Positions 35,969 to 48,059 of a DNA stretch of 64,000 nt are shown one piece after another. The stretch is from Dipteris shenzhenensis. Lineage: Eukaryota > Polypodiophyta > Polypodiopsida > Gleicheniales. Made by a program: the position numbers and the translations under genes. The stretch lies in the NCBI GenBank assembly GCA_047967505.1, contig CM106540.1, one strand, 5' to 3'. Positions within the stretch are counted from its first letter, which is position 1; each line of letters begins with the position of its first letter. Under the pieces are notes generated by a model. It saw nothing but the letters and a program-made list of their open reading frames with translations. It was not told the DNA's origin and ran no database searches.

Positions 35969-36415
35969 CTAAGTGCCCTTGGGCTTCCTAAGATGTACAA
36001 TAAATTGCATGTCTGCAGCGGTCACCGTAACCCTTTTCCTATGGATGGCAACCAGCTGGTGGGTGTCATCCATGAGGTCTACTAGGTAGGCCTCAGATGC
36101 ATGTTGCAGTGCAAGCAAGGCATCTCTAGAAATACGCTAGGGAGCCTCCACAACTTTGCGCCTGTAAAACCGAGACATTGCACTAAGGTTGAGGTCTTGC
36201 ATGACCTCGCGTACCACCCTTGCGAAGCTGGCCATCGGGATCAGCAAATCAATGGACTTCTGAAACTTTTTGATCTCCCGTAGTGTGACTGTCCTTGGCT
36301 TGAATCTGTATGCCTCACTGGAGGAGGGCCTCTTTGCCCTTTATGTGGAGGGCCTCTTCTTGGATGTTGAGGGCCTCTTTGACTTGCACTTGGAGCTCGG
36401 ACACCTCTCCCCCAT
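35969..36415 (-). pseudogene. divergent, intronless histone H3, CENH3-like, with two in-frame stops
   Basis: Minus-strand frame of 149 codons from ATG 36415 to TAG 35969. The basic N-tail has a repeated KRPST/KKRPST/AKRPSS pattern. Then comes the H3 core: YRFKPRTVTLREIKKFQKS (compare canonical YRPGTVALREIRRYQKS), LLIPMASFARVVREV (helix 1), RDALLALQHASEAYLVDL (helix 2; canonical ALQEASEAYLVGL), AIHRKRVTVTAADMQ (loop 2 and helix 3) and LRKPKGT. LLIP-ASF-R in place of LLIRKLPFQR is a CENH3-type signature. Loop 1 is about 13-15 residues longer than in H3, which also leans towards CENH3. Stops: TAA at 36343-36341 in the tail and TAG at 36139-36137 before helix 2. Lack of introns suggests a retrocopy, since plant CENH3 genes usually have several. 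Histone fold certain; CENH3 subtype inferred. Confidence 0.85.
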
Positions 36416-37200
36416 TGGTGTGGACCTTGATTGTCTGTTCTTCTCTTGGTCCTTTGCTCTGTCCTTCGTTGTTCCTCTTCCACACGCTCCTCCTCTGTGC
36501 TCTCCATCTCTATCAAAGGATCTTCTTGTGCCTTCCTGTGTCCCTCCTCTTGTGCCTTCCTCTATCCCTCTTGCTCCTTGTCTGGCTTTCGGATTGGTAG
36601 CTTCTCCCTTCGATGGGGATCATTGAGGGCAGAGGGGGGGTGGCTATCACTCTCTGCCTCTGAGCCTGGAGGTTGGTCTGCTAGCTGTGCCAGTCTCCAT
36701 GGTGCCTTGATCTTGGGCTTGGCCATGGGGCGCTGTTATGGAGCACTGCCAGTTGAGGAAAGCTCGTATGAGCTTGTTGAGGGCATTTGGCAATAGAGCT
36801 AAGAGCTCTTTGGAGCTCGATTTTCTGCCTTCATACGGTGCTGTCAGCCGACTTGGAGCGGCTTGTTGGAGAGTCAAGGGTGGCTGCCTCTTGAGCTTTA
36901 GGCAAGACAACTTTGTGAAGGGTCTCTTTCAATATCTCGCTTAGAAAAACGATCTTAGTCACAAAAAATCTCAGAAAACTCTCTCACTGTCTCTCCCTAA
37001 GAAGAAGAGATGAAAGTGTGCAAGAGAAAGGGTGAGGGTGCAAGAGATAGGGTGGAAATCTCAGGGGCAAGTGGGAGGTGGTGTGGGAGTAGAGAGCTAT
37101 TTAAACAGTGAAATGAAAATGAGGGCGCATTCTCTTATATAGGGACAAAAACCCTAATTTTTAAAAAAAACTTGTTTCAATAAAAACGCTTAAAAAAGTA
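36416..37200. other. flank of the H3-like gene; overlapping low-complexity frames
   Basis: Plus-strand frames at 36270-36796 are antisense to, or upstream of, the H3-like gene. They have repetitive, composition-driven content. A minus-strand frame at 36910-36647 has no recognised motif and could be upstream leader. No promoter elements were assigned. Confidence 0.4.
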
Positions 37201-38930
37201 AAATTAGTGCAACCTTAATTGAACCATTGGGCTTGACTTAGTTCTACCACCCCCCGTCTTGGGTCGCTCTATTATATGCACAACGTGCTTGCCAATGCAA
37301 TCTTTCCATGCCCTGAGTAGACCACACTCTGATGCTTCATCCATGCCATGTATGGTGCATGAGCATATAATATGTGCTGCCAAATAGAAAAACAAATCAG
37401 TAAATATAGGACCATTCAATATGCACATCTCAATGTCCAAGTTAGAGATTACCATGTACTGTATGAAATTATTCTTTCCCTAAGCTATCTCCATATTCCA
37501 ACTAAAGTCATTCACAGCATTGATGAAACACTGTGCATCATCTTCTTTAAATCTTTTCTTTTGTAGAGTAAAGGTACCAAGTTATCAAGAGCTAACCACA
37601 CTCATGCCTTTTCGAGTCTTTTTTGTCCCTTCCCCCCTCGTTTACAACAGGCATTGTGTAACTTTCTCCATACATCAAAATCATTAGCACGTTTTACTAG
37701 TGCAACCCTTCTCCATGGACGAGTTACAAGAGGCCGTAAATGCGTTGTTCCAGATCTTTTCTCATCTTTTGTAATCTTTACTTGCCCAAAGTATAGTCCC
37801 ATATCTAAAAGAACCTTTTCAATTCTTGCAATCATCCTCTCACTCTCTTGTTGTGGCTTCAAGTTATATGCATCAATGATGTATAGATGCACCAACTTTT
37901 CAATTATTCTCACAATAGCATGAAGTGCACAAATGTGTACTCGCTCAAGAGGAATTTCAAGAATTGGGCTCCATGATGGATCTTTCCCTGGAGCATCCCT
38001 ATCTGGTGCCTTAGTTTGTTGATCTATCTCTGCAAGTTCAGAGGCCCATTGCTTTTGATTCTTTTTACCACCCTTTGTAGGTACTCTTGTTTGCATGCAT
38101 AGTGGACAAGGATGGCTTGTATTTGCTCCATGTGCCACATTAAACATACATTTAATAGTCTTGAGGTCAGCAGCTAGATGCCATTCTACATGATAGGATC
38201 CATAGCCCTCAACTTCAAGTAGCTCACCATTGTTATGACCTTTGATCACACTTGGGATATCGGTTTGGTCAAAAAACCACTTCAAAATTGAATGTGACTC
38301 TTTCGGCATTTGCAAAAAAAACTCACATGTTATTTCAAAATATTCTAAGTCTTTTTGCATTATTGCATTAAAATACAAATTTCCATCATACCTCAAAGGT
38401 AGCCAACCACCAAATCTCCTGTTCTGATTGCACATTGAATTGTCTTGCATTATCAAGCTCAACTTCAAGGTCCAATATTCTATTCATCATTGTCAAACTA
38501 ACTCTTTCCAATTTTTGACCTTTGACCACCTCAGTTTCATCAAGCTTTAGTACAACCTTCAGAGTACCATTGCATTCTTCCATAGGCATATCATAAAACT
38601 TCACCATGGCTTGCAGAACTCTTCGAACAGCCAACGCAAAGTTATTATTGACTGAAAGCCTTCTGCTATCTATTGTAATTTCATTCCCATGTCTTGTTGG
38701 TATAAGCCTTTGTACATTTCCATGGCTGCAAATTGAGCTTTGACATATCCAAGTAGGACCTTATTGCCATCACACATAAACTTTAGTAGTGTTGTCGAAT
38801 TGGAAAATGGAGGAGTAAAGTTTCTAATTGGACATTTTGGGTAAATGCTTCCATCACACCATAAATCAATATGTTGTAAGCCTTCTATCATCATGTTCTC
38901 TCTTTGCATTGCACTTACTTGTGGACCCTT
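37200..38930 (-). pseudogene. transposase-like protein remnant (DLK/CPLC type), family name uncertain
   Basis: The longest frame (38468-37602) reads VEGYGSYHVEWHLAADLKT, then MFNVAHGANTSHPCPLCMQ. Upstream frames (38634-38386) give LKLDETEVVKGQKLERVSLT and a third segment reaches about 38909. The order (a DGT/DET strand, an E-Y segment, a -DLK- block, then C-x2-C) resembles a group of transposase-like proteins I have seen in eukaryotic repeats, but I cannot name the family with confidence. Frame changes near 38650 and 38430 may be introns or frameshifts. A TGA at about 37602 is followed by VWLALDNLVPLLYKRK in the same frame, so it is probably premature. A DNA-transposon remnant is the best reading. 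Confidence 0.5.
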
Positions 38931-39490
38931 CAGTCATTTTTGCAGAGGTCCATACTCTTCTTCTAAATCAATATTGAGGTGGACCAGGTAAAGTCTCTTC
39001 TTGCTGGTTGTTCTTTAGTGGCATGGTTGCATGTTGCCATTTTTTTCAGCAATGTTGTCCCATTGCTTCACACCCTCGTCAACTTTTATAAAACAAAGTG
39101 TTAGCAATGGATTTACTGCAATAAATCCTTTTTAATATTTTGTAGGGATGTTTAAAAATAAAAAAAAAAGATTTTTAAAGGCTAGTTATGAGTTTCTAGC
39201 CACAAAATCTTGCATAGGCCAACAATGGTAAGTCCTTGTTTACCACGATAAGTCCATATTTACCACGATAATTCTACGTTTATCTTTCATATAGAGGTTT
39301 AAATTTTGAAAAACAAAGTCTTAAACATTAATTATGGGATTCTGACACAAAAATCTACTGCTGGCATGAGTTAGGACTAGGCAAATCCCACTTTAAAGAG
39401 AGATTATGATAGGAATTTAATGCTAGTTCATTTTTGCAGACTTTGGAGCAAAGAAAAATGAGAAAATAGCTAATTTCTTAAAGGGCTCCA
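38931..39490. other. non-coding, A/T-rich
   Basis: No supported gene. It leads into the tandem repeats. Confidence 0.4.
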
Positions 39491-40520
39491 AAATGAGTTC
39501 TCTTTTTCCTAATTCTTGGTGCTCTTCAACCAAGGTCTCCCTAAGAGCAATGGGTATGAATTTTATTCCATTGGTGTGACAAGTAAACTCACAATATAAT
39601 GTACCTACCCTGTACCTATCCAATTGTAGTTACAACATCTTAAAGCATACTTGTTGGCTTGAGTGGTTGTTGCTTAGCCATTCGTACTTGAAATGGAGAG
39701 GGTTTGAGATATTTAAATTCTAGATTTTTAGCTATGGCATATCTTGACTCCCAATCCACCATCTTACACTAGATACATTATGTTTTTTTATTTTTACAGT
39801 AATGACAAGAACTTCATCATCCCAATACTAGCTCTTTTTCCTAATGCTTGGTGCTCTTCAACCAAGGTCTCCCCAAGAGCAATGGGTATGAATTTTATTC
39901 CATTGGTGTGACAAGTAAACTCACAATATAATGTATCTGTCCTGTACCTATCCAATTGTAGTTACAACATCTTAAAGCATACTTGTTGGCTTGAGTGGGT
40001 GTTGGTTAGCCATTCGTAATTGAAATGGAGAGGGTTTGAGATATTTAAACTCTACATTTTTAGCTATGGCATATCTTGACTCCCAATCCACCATCTTACA
40101 CTAGATACATTATGTTTTTTTATTTTTACAGTAATGACAAGAACTCATCATCCCAATACTAGCTCTTTTTCCTAATGCTTGGTGCTCTTCAAGGGCCCCA
40201 AAATGAGTTCTCTTTTTCCTAATGCTTGGTGCTCTTCAACCAAGGTCTCCCTAAGAGCAATGGGTATGAATTTTATTCCATTGGTGTGACAAGTAGTACA
40301 TTCCAATTGTAGTTACAACATCTTAAAGCATACTTGTTGGCTTGAGTGGGTGTTGGTTAGCCATTCGTACTTGAAATGGAGAGGGTTTGAGATATTTAAA
40401 CTCTAGATTCTTAGCTATGGCATATCTTGACTCCCAATCCACCATCTTACACTAGATACATTATGTTTTTTTATTTTTACAGTAATGACAAGAACTTCAT
40501 CATCCCAATACTAGTGTATT
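39490..40520. repeat. three tandem copies of a 330-380 bp unit
   Basis: GGTGCTCTTCAACCAAGG marks copies at 39518, 39850 and 40228. Each continues through CCATTGGTGTGACAAGTA, TGTTGGCTTGAGTGG and TTTTTTTATTTTTACAGTAA. Copy 2 ends in an extra partial unit (about 40165-40212) that repeats the lead-in AAAATGAGTTCTC. Copy 3 lost about 30 bp after GACAAGTA. High similarity suggests recent unequal exchange. Confidence 0.9.
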
Positions 40521-40999
40521 CATGATGGGCTTCATAGGGAGAGAATCTACATCTTGAATGGGTCTCTCCTCAACTCAAAGTTGTCGGAAAAAGAAGTCCC
40601 TGCAATATGGACCAATCCTTAAGAATTAAGCCACAAAGACTAACCTTTATGTTTCAAAATGTCTCCCATGCTTGTATGACTTCTATACTTGGGCTCGCAG
40701 TGTTATTCAGCTCAGAATGGGATGCACCCATTGATGCTTCACCTTTCTTGGCTGATTATAGGACCATAGGTTGTTGGCTATAAGTCAATAGCAAGTACCT
40801 TTCTTTGGCCAACTTATCATACACTTGCTTTTGCTCCTGCCAATCCATGTCCTTAATTAGTAGTGGGCTCTACTTAGGGTAGGTACTTGGCCTTGAGACA
40901 TGGTGATAGCATACATCTGCCAAAATGAGTTGGCAACTTTGTTTCTTTCTTGGTTATTTTTGAGCAATTTAATATGCTCTTGCCATAATTTACATTCGG

Positions 41000-41690
41000 C
41001 TGTGATATGATTTTCACCCACAAAAATAGCAACACAATTGTGATGTGCCTTGATTTCTGCCTCTTTCGTTCTTTCATTTGCTTTTATTTATCTTGGGCCC
41101 TGGAGGATGCCCTTTGGCTTGGGTTCGTGTAACTTGGTTCACATCTATAGTGCAATTTTTGTTATAGTAGTTTTGGGAGTCATCATGCCTAAACTTGTTC
41201 CACATGCCATAATGCTTGGTTCAGCAACAACCACTTTTGGTGTGACCTTGCCTTGAACACTTGTTACACTGCTTCTCATATTGAATGAACTTACCTCAAA
41301 AGTCTAGTTTTGAAGACTTTCTTGCGAATGGTCTTTTGCTTATTTGATTTCAATAAGGTCTCTTCCTCATCATTTTTCTTGATCTTCTTCTTTGTCTTCT
41401 TCTTGGTAGGTCCATTCTTCTTTGTCTTTTTCTTGGCAGGACCATTCTTTCCAATGCTATCGCCATCATTGAGCTCTCCACATTGTCGAGGGCCCCCTAC
41501 TACTTCTAATTGTTAACGTTGGCTGCCCATTCGTGATGCAAAATTCATTCCAGACATTCGTTGATCCATGTTGTGCCAGTTCTTGCCACCTCGATGCAGA
41601 TGTTCTTCTCTCCTAGTTGTGTACTTATGTTGTTGTTTTGAGCATGCATCATACATTTCTCAAAAATTGAAGGATTATGCAAGTTCCCTA
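41000..41690 (-). pseudogene. basic protein remnant with CCHC zinc knuckle
   Basis: Minus-strand reading gives a Lys-rich stretch with a repeat (NGPAKKKTKK then NGPTKKKTKK, about 41460-41400). At about 41278-41223 follows QCNKCSRQGHTKSGC, a C-x2-C-x4-H-x4-C zinc knuckle. Basic tails plus a CCHC knuckle are common at the C-terminus of MULE transposases and also in retrotransposon gag. I cannot choose between them. A TAA lies upstream near 41515 and a TGA follows the knuckle. Confidence 0.5.
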
Positions 41691-41699
41691 GTGACAATC

Positions 41700-44345
41700 C
41701 TCTAACTAGGCACCTCTAACTAGGCACTGGTTATCAAGTAGTAATGCACGCTCAAGACCCTATGTTTCCGACTCCCTTTAGTAAGAAAACCTATCAAATT
41801 ATTGCATATGTGATGAATTTAACAATATGCCATGAGTAGAAATCAGTCAAATTAGCATGGTTGTGTTCTACGTAAAAAGAGCTTCAAATATGTCTTTATG
41901 CCTTGAAATTTACGCAGCACATGTGTATGCTAAATTTGTATTCTTACTTGGATTTGGGGAGTTAACAACGGTGCTGATTGCTTTTATTTGTCTTTTACTT
42001 TTTTTTTTTGCATTTTTTGATTTCTTGGACGTGAATTGTTGATAGTGTTTGCATATTATGCTCTTGATCTTTTGTACTCAAAGTTATTTCTTGCATTGGT
42101 TACTAGTACCTAGCAGTGAAGGTGCTATTTCTTGCATTGGTTACTAGTACCTAGTAGTGAAGGTGTTGTTGTGAGTTCAAGGGCATGAGCTTTCATACTT
42201 TCAAGTTCTTTCTTGCATTGGTTACTAGTACCTAGCATTGGTTTACTGGTATCTAGTGTGAAGTTGTTATTAGTTCAAGGGCCTAAGATAGTCCATGGGA
42301 TCAAGTTCCTAGCATAATAATGGAGATCTTTGGTTTTCGTGAGATAGCCTTTTCGTTACACATGAAGGCTTGCCTATTAGAAGCCCAAATTTTCATTACA
42401 CATGATGGCTCATCTATTAGGAGCCTAAATTTTGTGAAGTTTCATTGGTCATTTTCTCTTTTGATTACTGTTGATTACTGTTGGGTTGTTAGTAAGATAG
42501 TTGAATTTGTCTCATTAGTTGTTGGAAGTGTTATCGGTTCTCTTGTTGGTTGATTCCCTTAACTATAGTCTTTGTCCTTTTTGGTAGATGGCAATTGATT
42601 GTTGGTCATTTGAGCCACATAAGTTTGGTTTGATGTCATTGCAAGCTTGCATAATACTATGACTTCTCACAAACTAGAGTCTTTTCCACTCAATGCTCTT
42701 ATTGAATAATGTTGAGATTCTTCTTTGCTTCTAGGTGTGAACTACTTTGGAACCTAGTATCTTGCAATTTCGTCATGGGGCCTTGTTATAGGGTTTTCTC
42801 TTTCCTTTTGTTTCTTAGGTGAGTGTGTGCTCCTTTGCTTCTTAGAGATCCTTTGGGTTATTATAAGACATTTCATTATAGCATTGTGGTTTAAAGCTTC
42901 CTCTGCTCACTCTATGGCATGGTGCTTCACTTCACATGTGCTCCTTGTTTTCTTTTAATATCAGCGAAAAACATTATGATGTCAAGCTATTCTAGCTCTA
43001 TTGTCAACACTTACAAGCTTAATTTCTTAATTTTCCTAAAGCTCTTATAACTTCCCTAAATCACTTGAGCCTTCCTCATACCACCCTTGCATTCTTTTAG
43101 TATCCACCTTTATTGTTGCTTCAATGTGACTCTCTATTGGCATGTATATGCATGCTTGTGTGCATGTACGCATGTGTATGTGCATAGCGGCATGCATGCA
43201 CACATGTGCATGTGCATCTCTATGTGTGTGTGTGTGTGTGTGCGCACATGCGCGCATGCGTGCACATCCGTGCATGTGCATGCATGGGCACATGCACAAA
43301 TGTGTGTTGGTTCTACTATCTGGGGTCTTGCTTCTATTAATTTCTTTTTCTAGTCTAAATGTCATCTTCTATAGTGGCTTCCATGTGCTCACTTGATCTC
43401 CATCTTGGCATGAGGCTTTGGATAGCTAAGTAGCTAAAGAAGGTATGGTGACCGTCACTATTTCTTTTCATCTTTGGGTTTCAGTCTACTTTTTACTTCA
43501 TGCTAGCTCTTTTTCCTACTATTTTTTTGGTCTTTTTTTCAGTTTGTTTGTCATTTGTTTTCATTGTTTCCTTCTTTTTTTGCCTATTGCATAGTAAAAG
43601 ACTCATAACCCTTTGGGCTTCCATATGGATGGAGATGAAAATGTATATTCGTCTCGCCTCAGTAGGCCAAAATCTTTTATTATCTTCATGATTCCAAGAC
43701 CTTAGACCAAGTAGATGCACCTCATTAAAAGGTGACTATATTCATTTAGTTAGAAAGGAGAGTATATTCATTGAAGTAAATGTCATGATGTTAGGGTATA
43801 AGTGCTTAAGACTTCCTGAATAGTGACTTTCTAAGAGTAAAATCATCACTCATTTAAGATAGATCACTTAATTAAGCTCCATAACTAAACATACACAAAT
43901 TTTGTAGAAATTTGGTTTTTCTAGTGACTTTGAGAAGAAATGGCCATAATAGTTGGCATTGCACTTACGTGTGTCAAAGACTTTGAGAAAGTTTCAATAT
44001 CAAAGTGCAGAACAGTGGACCTTTCTCATGTGTGTGTGTTTAGCTTATGCTTATGTACATGGAAACAAAAATATGCCAAGATCCCCTATGAGAGTTCACA
44101 AGCTTATATGTAGTTAAAAGTGGAATTTTGTGCATAGATACCATTTTCCTATAGCTATGCAATAAGAATAATGATGATATTATGATCTATCTTTACATAA
44201 TGTATCTTGATCACAAATCTCACTATCCCCAGTAAAATGTTGAGTTGTTCTCTCACAAAGTGTGGGATATGAGTGATATGAATTTTCTTGCCATTGTAAG
44301 TGTTGGTTTAAAAAAACCACTAAAATGAGTTCCAATTCCTTTGGT
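41700..44345. other. intergenic, A/T-rich, with local repeats only
   Basis: Around 42060-42260 TTCTTGCATTGGTTACTAGT recurs three times. No gene recognised on either strand. Confidence 0.5.
43141..43305. repeat. alternating purine-pyrimidine (GCAT/GT)n tract
   Basis: 165 bp of GCATGTGCAT-like sequence with a pure (GT)n core at 43223-43241. Translated frames across it are artefacts. Confidence 0.85.
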
Positions 44346-47300
44346 AGTGTTACAAAAATGGTAATTCTAGAAATTAAAGCGAGTAGGGGACTATGGTCGT
44401 GAAGGATGGGGCTGAGCAAGCACAGTCATAAGTAATGAGAGTGTCCATTGCTCAAGGGAGCCAGTATAGACACGAATTGGACATGAGTGGTGAACACTAA
44501 GGTGGTGTTCACACACTTAAAGAGAGCACTAGCCAAGTATGGTGAAGTAAGCTAAATTAGGCAAGTCAAGCCACTTATGTTGAGACATCCACAAATGGCT
44601 ATATAGTGGCATGGCTGGGTGGATAATCACATGCTCTCAGCTTTTCTCTCACTTAGTTATTGCATCAATGGATCCTAATTTTATGCTTTCCTTAATGAAA
44701 GAGGAGAGGCCATTCTCTATAAGTTGGTCAGCCAATTTTTTAAGCCGCTCACTTTCTAGGATGGTGCTTCCATACACCTGTCAAATTTTGTCACTTCTTG
44801 GAGAGGTGATATCTTTTGACTCAAATCTCGGATTGAGACAAAGTCACATAAAAAGTTATAGATCTTGAAGTGCTTTACAGGTTTGGTTCAAAAAACAAGT
44901 CAAAATCCTTTCTATAGCATGAGAGATTTTTTATGCACTTCTTGTAGATCTTAAAAAATTGCATCTCAAGCTCACAGGTTTTCAACCTATTCAGCCCTTC
45001 TAGTGCTTTACAGCTATTGGTATCTCATTTTCCTTTGACTTTGGTTATTGGTACTTTTGTTTTTGCTATACATAACCCATACAAATAGGCTAGGCATGAT
45101 GACTCTTTGGGGCTATTCATGTTTGGCATATATACTCCAGTTATCTTTTTGAGGGAGAATATGATTCTAGGTTAGGTTGTCGGTATCAGGGCAATATGAG
45201 GATGCTATGCATGTGGATGATGATGCTTTGATAGATGAAAATTTAGTATCCATGTCCAGATATCAACAATTGGAAACATGTCATAGAGGTATAGAAGTTA
45301 AGGTTGATAATATAATAGATGTTGTGACTAGTATTCAAATCCCTTATCCATGTATTATTTTGTCCCACTGCCTAGACCTTAGGGGAGTGTGCCTTTTTCA
45401 CTACTTTTTCATTCGCCAATGGGGAGGGAACTTTGGCTGCACCTATTCATTCACCTTGGGTATCTCCCATTCCTTTAGGTACTAGTGGGTCACATGACTC
45501 CACTCATGTTCTAAAGGATCTAAGGCCTCCCAATTCTAATGGCGAGGAAAAAGAAAGAATCAAGGAATCCTTACAAAAATGGCAAGACCTACAAGACTTG
45601 CATAGACTAACAATCACCAATTTCCTACAAAAGTGGCAAGTCCTGCATAGTTTACCTCAAAACCTCGTCCACCTCTGTACCTTACAGACTAGCTTGTCCC
45701 TTGGGGATAAGGCTTATAAATGGTGGTCAAGTCTAACAAAGAATGAGTCGATACCCACCTTGTGGGAAAATTTTGAAGCACTCCTTAAAAATGAATTTCT
45801 CCCTGAAAATGAAATGGAGAGAGCTTGGAATGCTTGGGATCAGTGCAAGATACAAAATCGACTGTTGACCTAGTACATCATCGAGGATAGATTAGTCAAC
45901 CTAAAAATTTTAGATATTGATTCTTTCAAAAGTCACACGGATTTATCCATGGGCTTAACCTAGATTATAAAAACCAAGTCAAGAAAATGAACCTAAAACC
46001 ATCAAAAAGGCAGTTAAGTTTGCCCATATTTTTGATAGTACGGTTGACAAAGGCAACCACACATCTCATGTATAGAAGTTACTTGGCACAACTAGTAGTT
46101 CGATGTTTCAAGGGTTCCAAAAACATAAAGAACCTATCAAAATTTTAACCAAGTTAAGAAACAAAGGGATCACCCCATTTTTTAAAAGCCTCAAATTTTG
46201 AGAGAGTTAAAAAGAAAGGAATTATATTAATTTCTTTGAATTAGGACATGATCGACAAGAATGTCCTAAATTAAAAAAGGAGAAAGAGGGTGTGGATGGT
46301 AAAGAAAAAGAAAAGGGCCTATGAAGGCAATGCATACCATCTAGGTGCTACCCCTTGAGACTTCAACAAAGTTTTGTGAGATGATAGTATGTCATCTTGA
46401 TCCTTCCCCCGAGTGTTATTTTACTAAATCTATGTGGCTTCTTACCTTTGGTTCTCATCCCAAAGACCCTGCAACTATATATGGTAGGCATAACAAAAAG
46501 CTGAAAAGGCTGGTAAATAGAATTATGGCATATTGTAAAACAAGAATTTGGGGGTTAAAGTGTCACTTAGATTCTGAGATACGCTGAATGATAGCTTTGA
46601 ATTGACATTCCACATTATTTTCTTTCTAGTGAACATCCTCATGCTCTGTAGGAACCTAGGAATTTAGAAGACGTATGAATTTGTGAAAAGACAATTCTTT
46701 TGGCCTATCTAGAATAGATAAGGACATCCAAGATTATGTATTAAAACTTGCCCAAAATGCCAAGTCAATAAAGTTAAAAGTCTTTTACATGGGCGGTTTG
46801 CTACATCCTTTAAACTCTTTAATTAGCAAAGCTATTTGTGGAGCATATTTCTAAATTGTATGGGCTAGCTTGACCAATATTTTTGGTGACCAAGACAAAG
46901 CCATTTTTGGAGGGGTATATCTATGAGGTTGGAAAATTCTTTGAAGATGATCAGTGTGGATCATCCACAGAGTGATGGTCAAACTAAAAGGCTCATTGAG
47001 GTATGCTTCGTGCATATATAATCAAAAGGCAAAGTAATAGGGAATAGTATTTTCTCATATTAGAACTTGCATATAATAATACAAGCATGAGCATTCAACC
47101 ACATCTATTAGTGCATCATTGATGATTTATGGATTTCAGCCTAAGCCCCAATTATGATGGGACTCCAAAAAGAGAAGATTCAAGCAATCAAAGACTCTCT
47201 TGAACATATGAATCAATTGTAAATTAGCTAAAGATAGAACTCAAAAGGCTCAAGAAAGAGCAAGAAGTTATGCCACCCACATCGTAGAAAGTTGGAGTTT

Positions 47301-47760
47301 GAAGAAAAAGAGAAAGTCTATCTTCAGGTGCCAAGATCTTCAGAAACCCTAAAGAGATGAAATGTCCGAAGTTATCTACTAGGTATTGTTGAACATTCCT
47401 AAAACTTAAGAGAATTGGAGAACTTTACAATTAGCCTTACTAGAAGAATGTGGACTACATCCAGTGTTTCACCTAAGTACACTTAAAAGGAAGTTAAGAG
47501 ACTATAGGAAATGAATTGAACTTGTATCTTTATGTCTTGGACTAGAAAAAATTCAAGAAAGACAAGAAAAAGGAACGAGACCTACAATATATCAAGAATG
47601 TCTAGTTAGGTAAAGAAATAGCCTTGAAGAGAGTTCAGCATAAGAATCTAAGAAGAGGTTTCAAATTTTTTTTTGAGGATGTAAGCATAAGCGGAAGGGA
47701 ATGTTATGTCAACTATAATTCCAAGACCATAGTAAAGGAGGAAACCATGAGGAATTTATA
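44346..47760 (+). mobile_element. Ty3/gypsy retrotransposon remnant, plus strand
   Basis: A probable 5' LTR starts TGTTACAAAAATGGTAATTC at 44346. Near 45180 GGTATCAGGGC resembles a tRNA-Met primer site. Gag follows (45433-46300). Most of pol is missing, but an integrase zinc-binding block (QFFWP then CPKCQVNK, about 46690-46770) and the HPQSDGQT block (about 46965) remain. AYNNTSMS comes next (about 47070), then HPVFHLSTLKRKLRDY (about 47460), typical of the gypsy C-terminus. A purine tract AGCGGAAGGGA then TGTTATG at about 47702 may start the 3' LTR. Many stops. Confidence 0.7.
45433..46310 (+). pseudogene. gypsy gag remnant with zinc knuckle
   Basis: Contains the retrotransposon gag block KAYKWWSSLTK, TLWENFEALLKNEF and WDQCKIQNRLLT, followed by a TAG at 45871 just before YIIEDRLVNL (gag usually has a Gln there). 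A degenerate knuckle ELGHDRQECPKL lies near 46240. Further stops follow. It would form the virus-like particle of the element. Confidence 0.75.
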
Positions 47761-48059
47761 ACGTATAGTGGGGACATAAGAGTAATGGGATCAGTTGAAG
47801 AAGATTGACCATTCATAATTGAAAGGGTTACTACCTACGAACAACTAGGCCTAGAAGTAAAGAGGGATGCCTAGAGGGGTCAATTACTAAGGTCCTTTGG
47901 AAGGACACATGGCATATACTTGGTTCAAGGGTGATTCTAGAGAGAGATAGCCTGTAAAAGGTTCTCACAAAGAATACTAGAGATGAGGGAGAATATAAGG
48001 AGTAGCTAGTCTTTGAGACAAAATCCATCACAGGGTGCTATCTGATAAAACAACTAAAG

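Noticed and set aside
36270-36796. Overlapping plus-strand frames of 96-121 residues
   Set aside because: Antisense to, or just upstream of, the histone H3-like frame; no motif of their own.
42060-42260. Repeated TTCTTGCATTGGTTACTAGT considered as a CRISPR-like or satellite array
   Set aside because: Only three irregularly spaced copies in a plant nuclear context; a local duplication.
43045-43396. His/Cys/Met-rich frames over the GCAT/GT tract
   Set aside because: Artefacts of the alternating repeat; both strands are open for the same reason.
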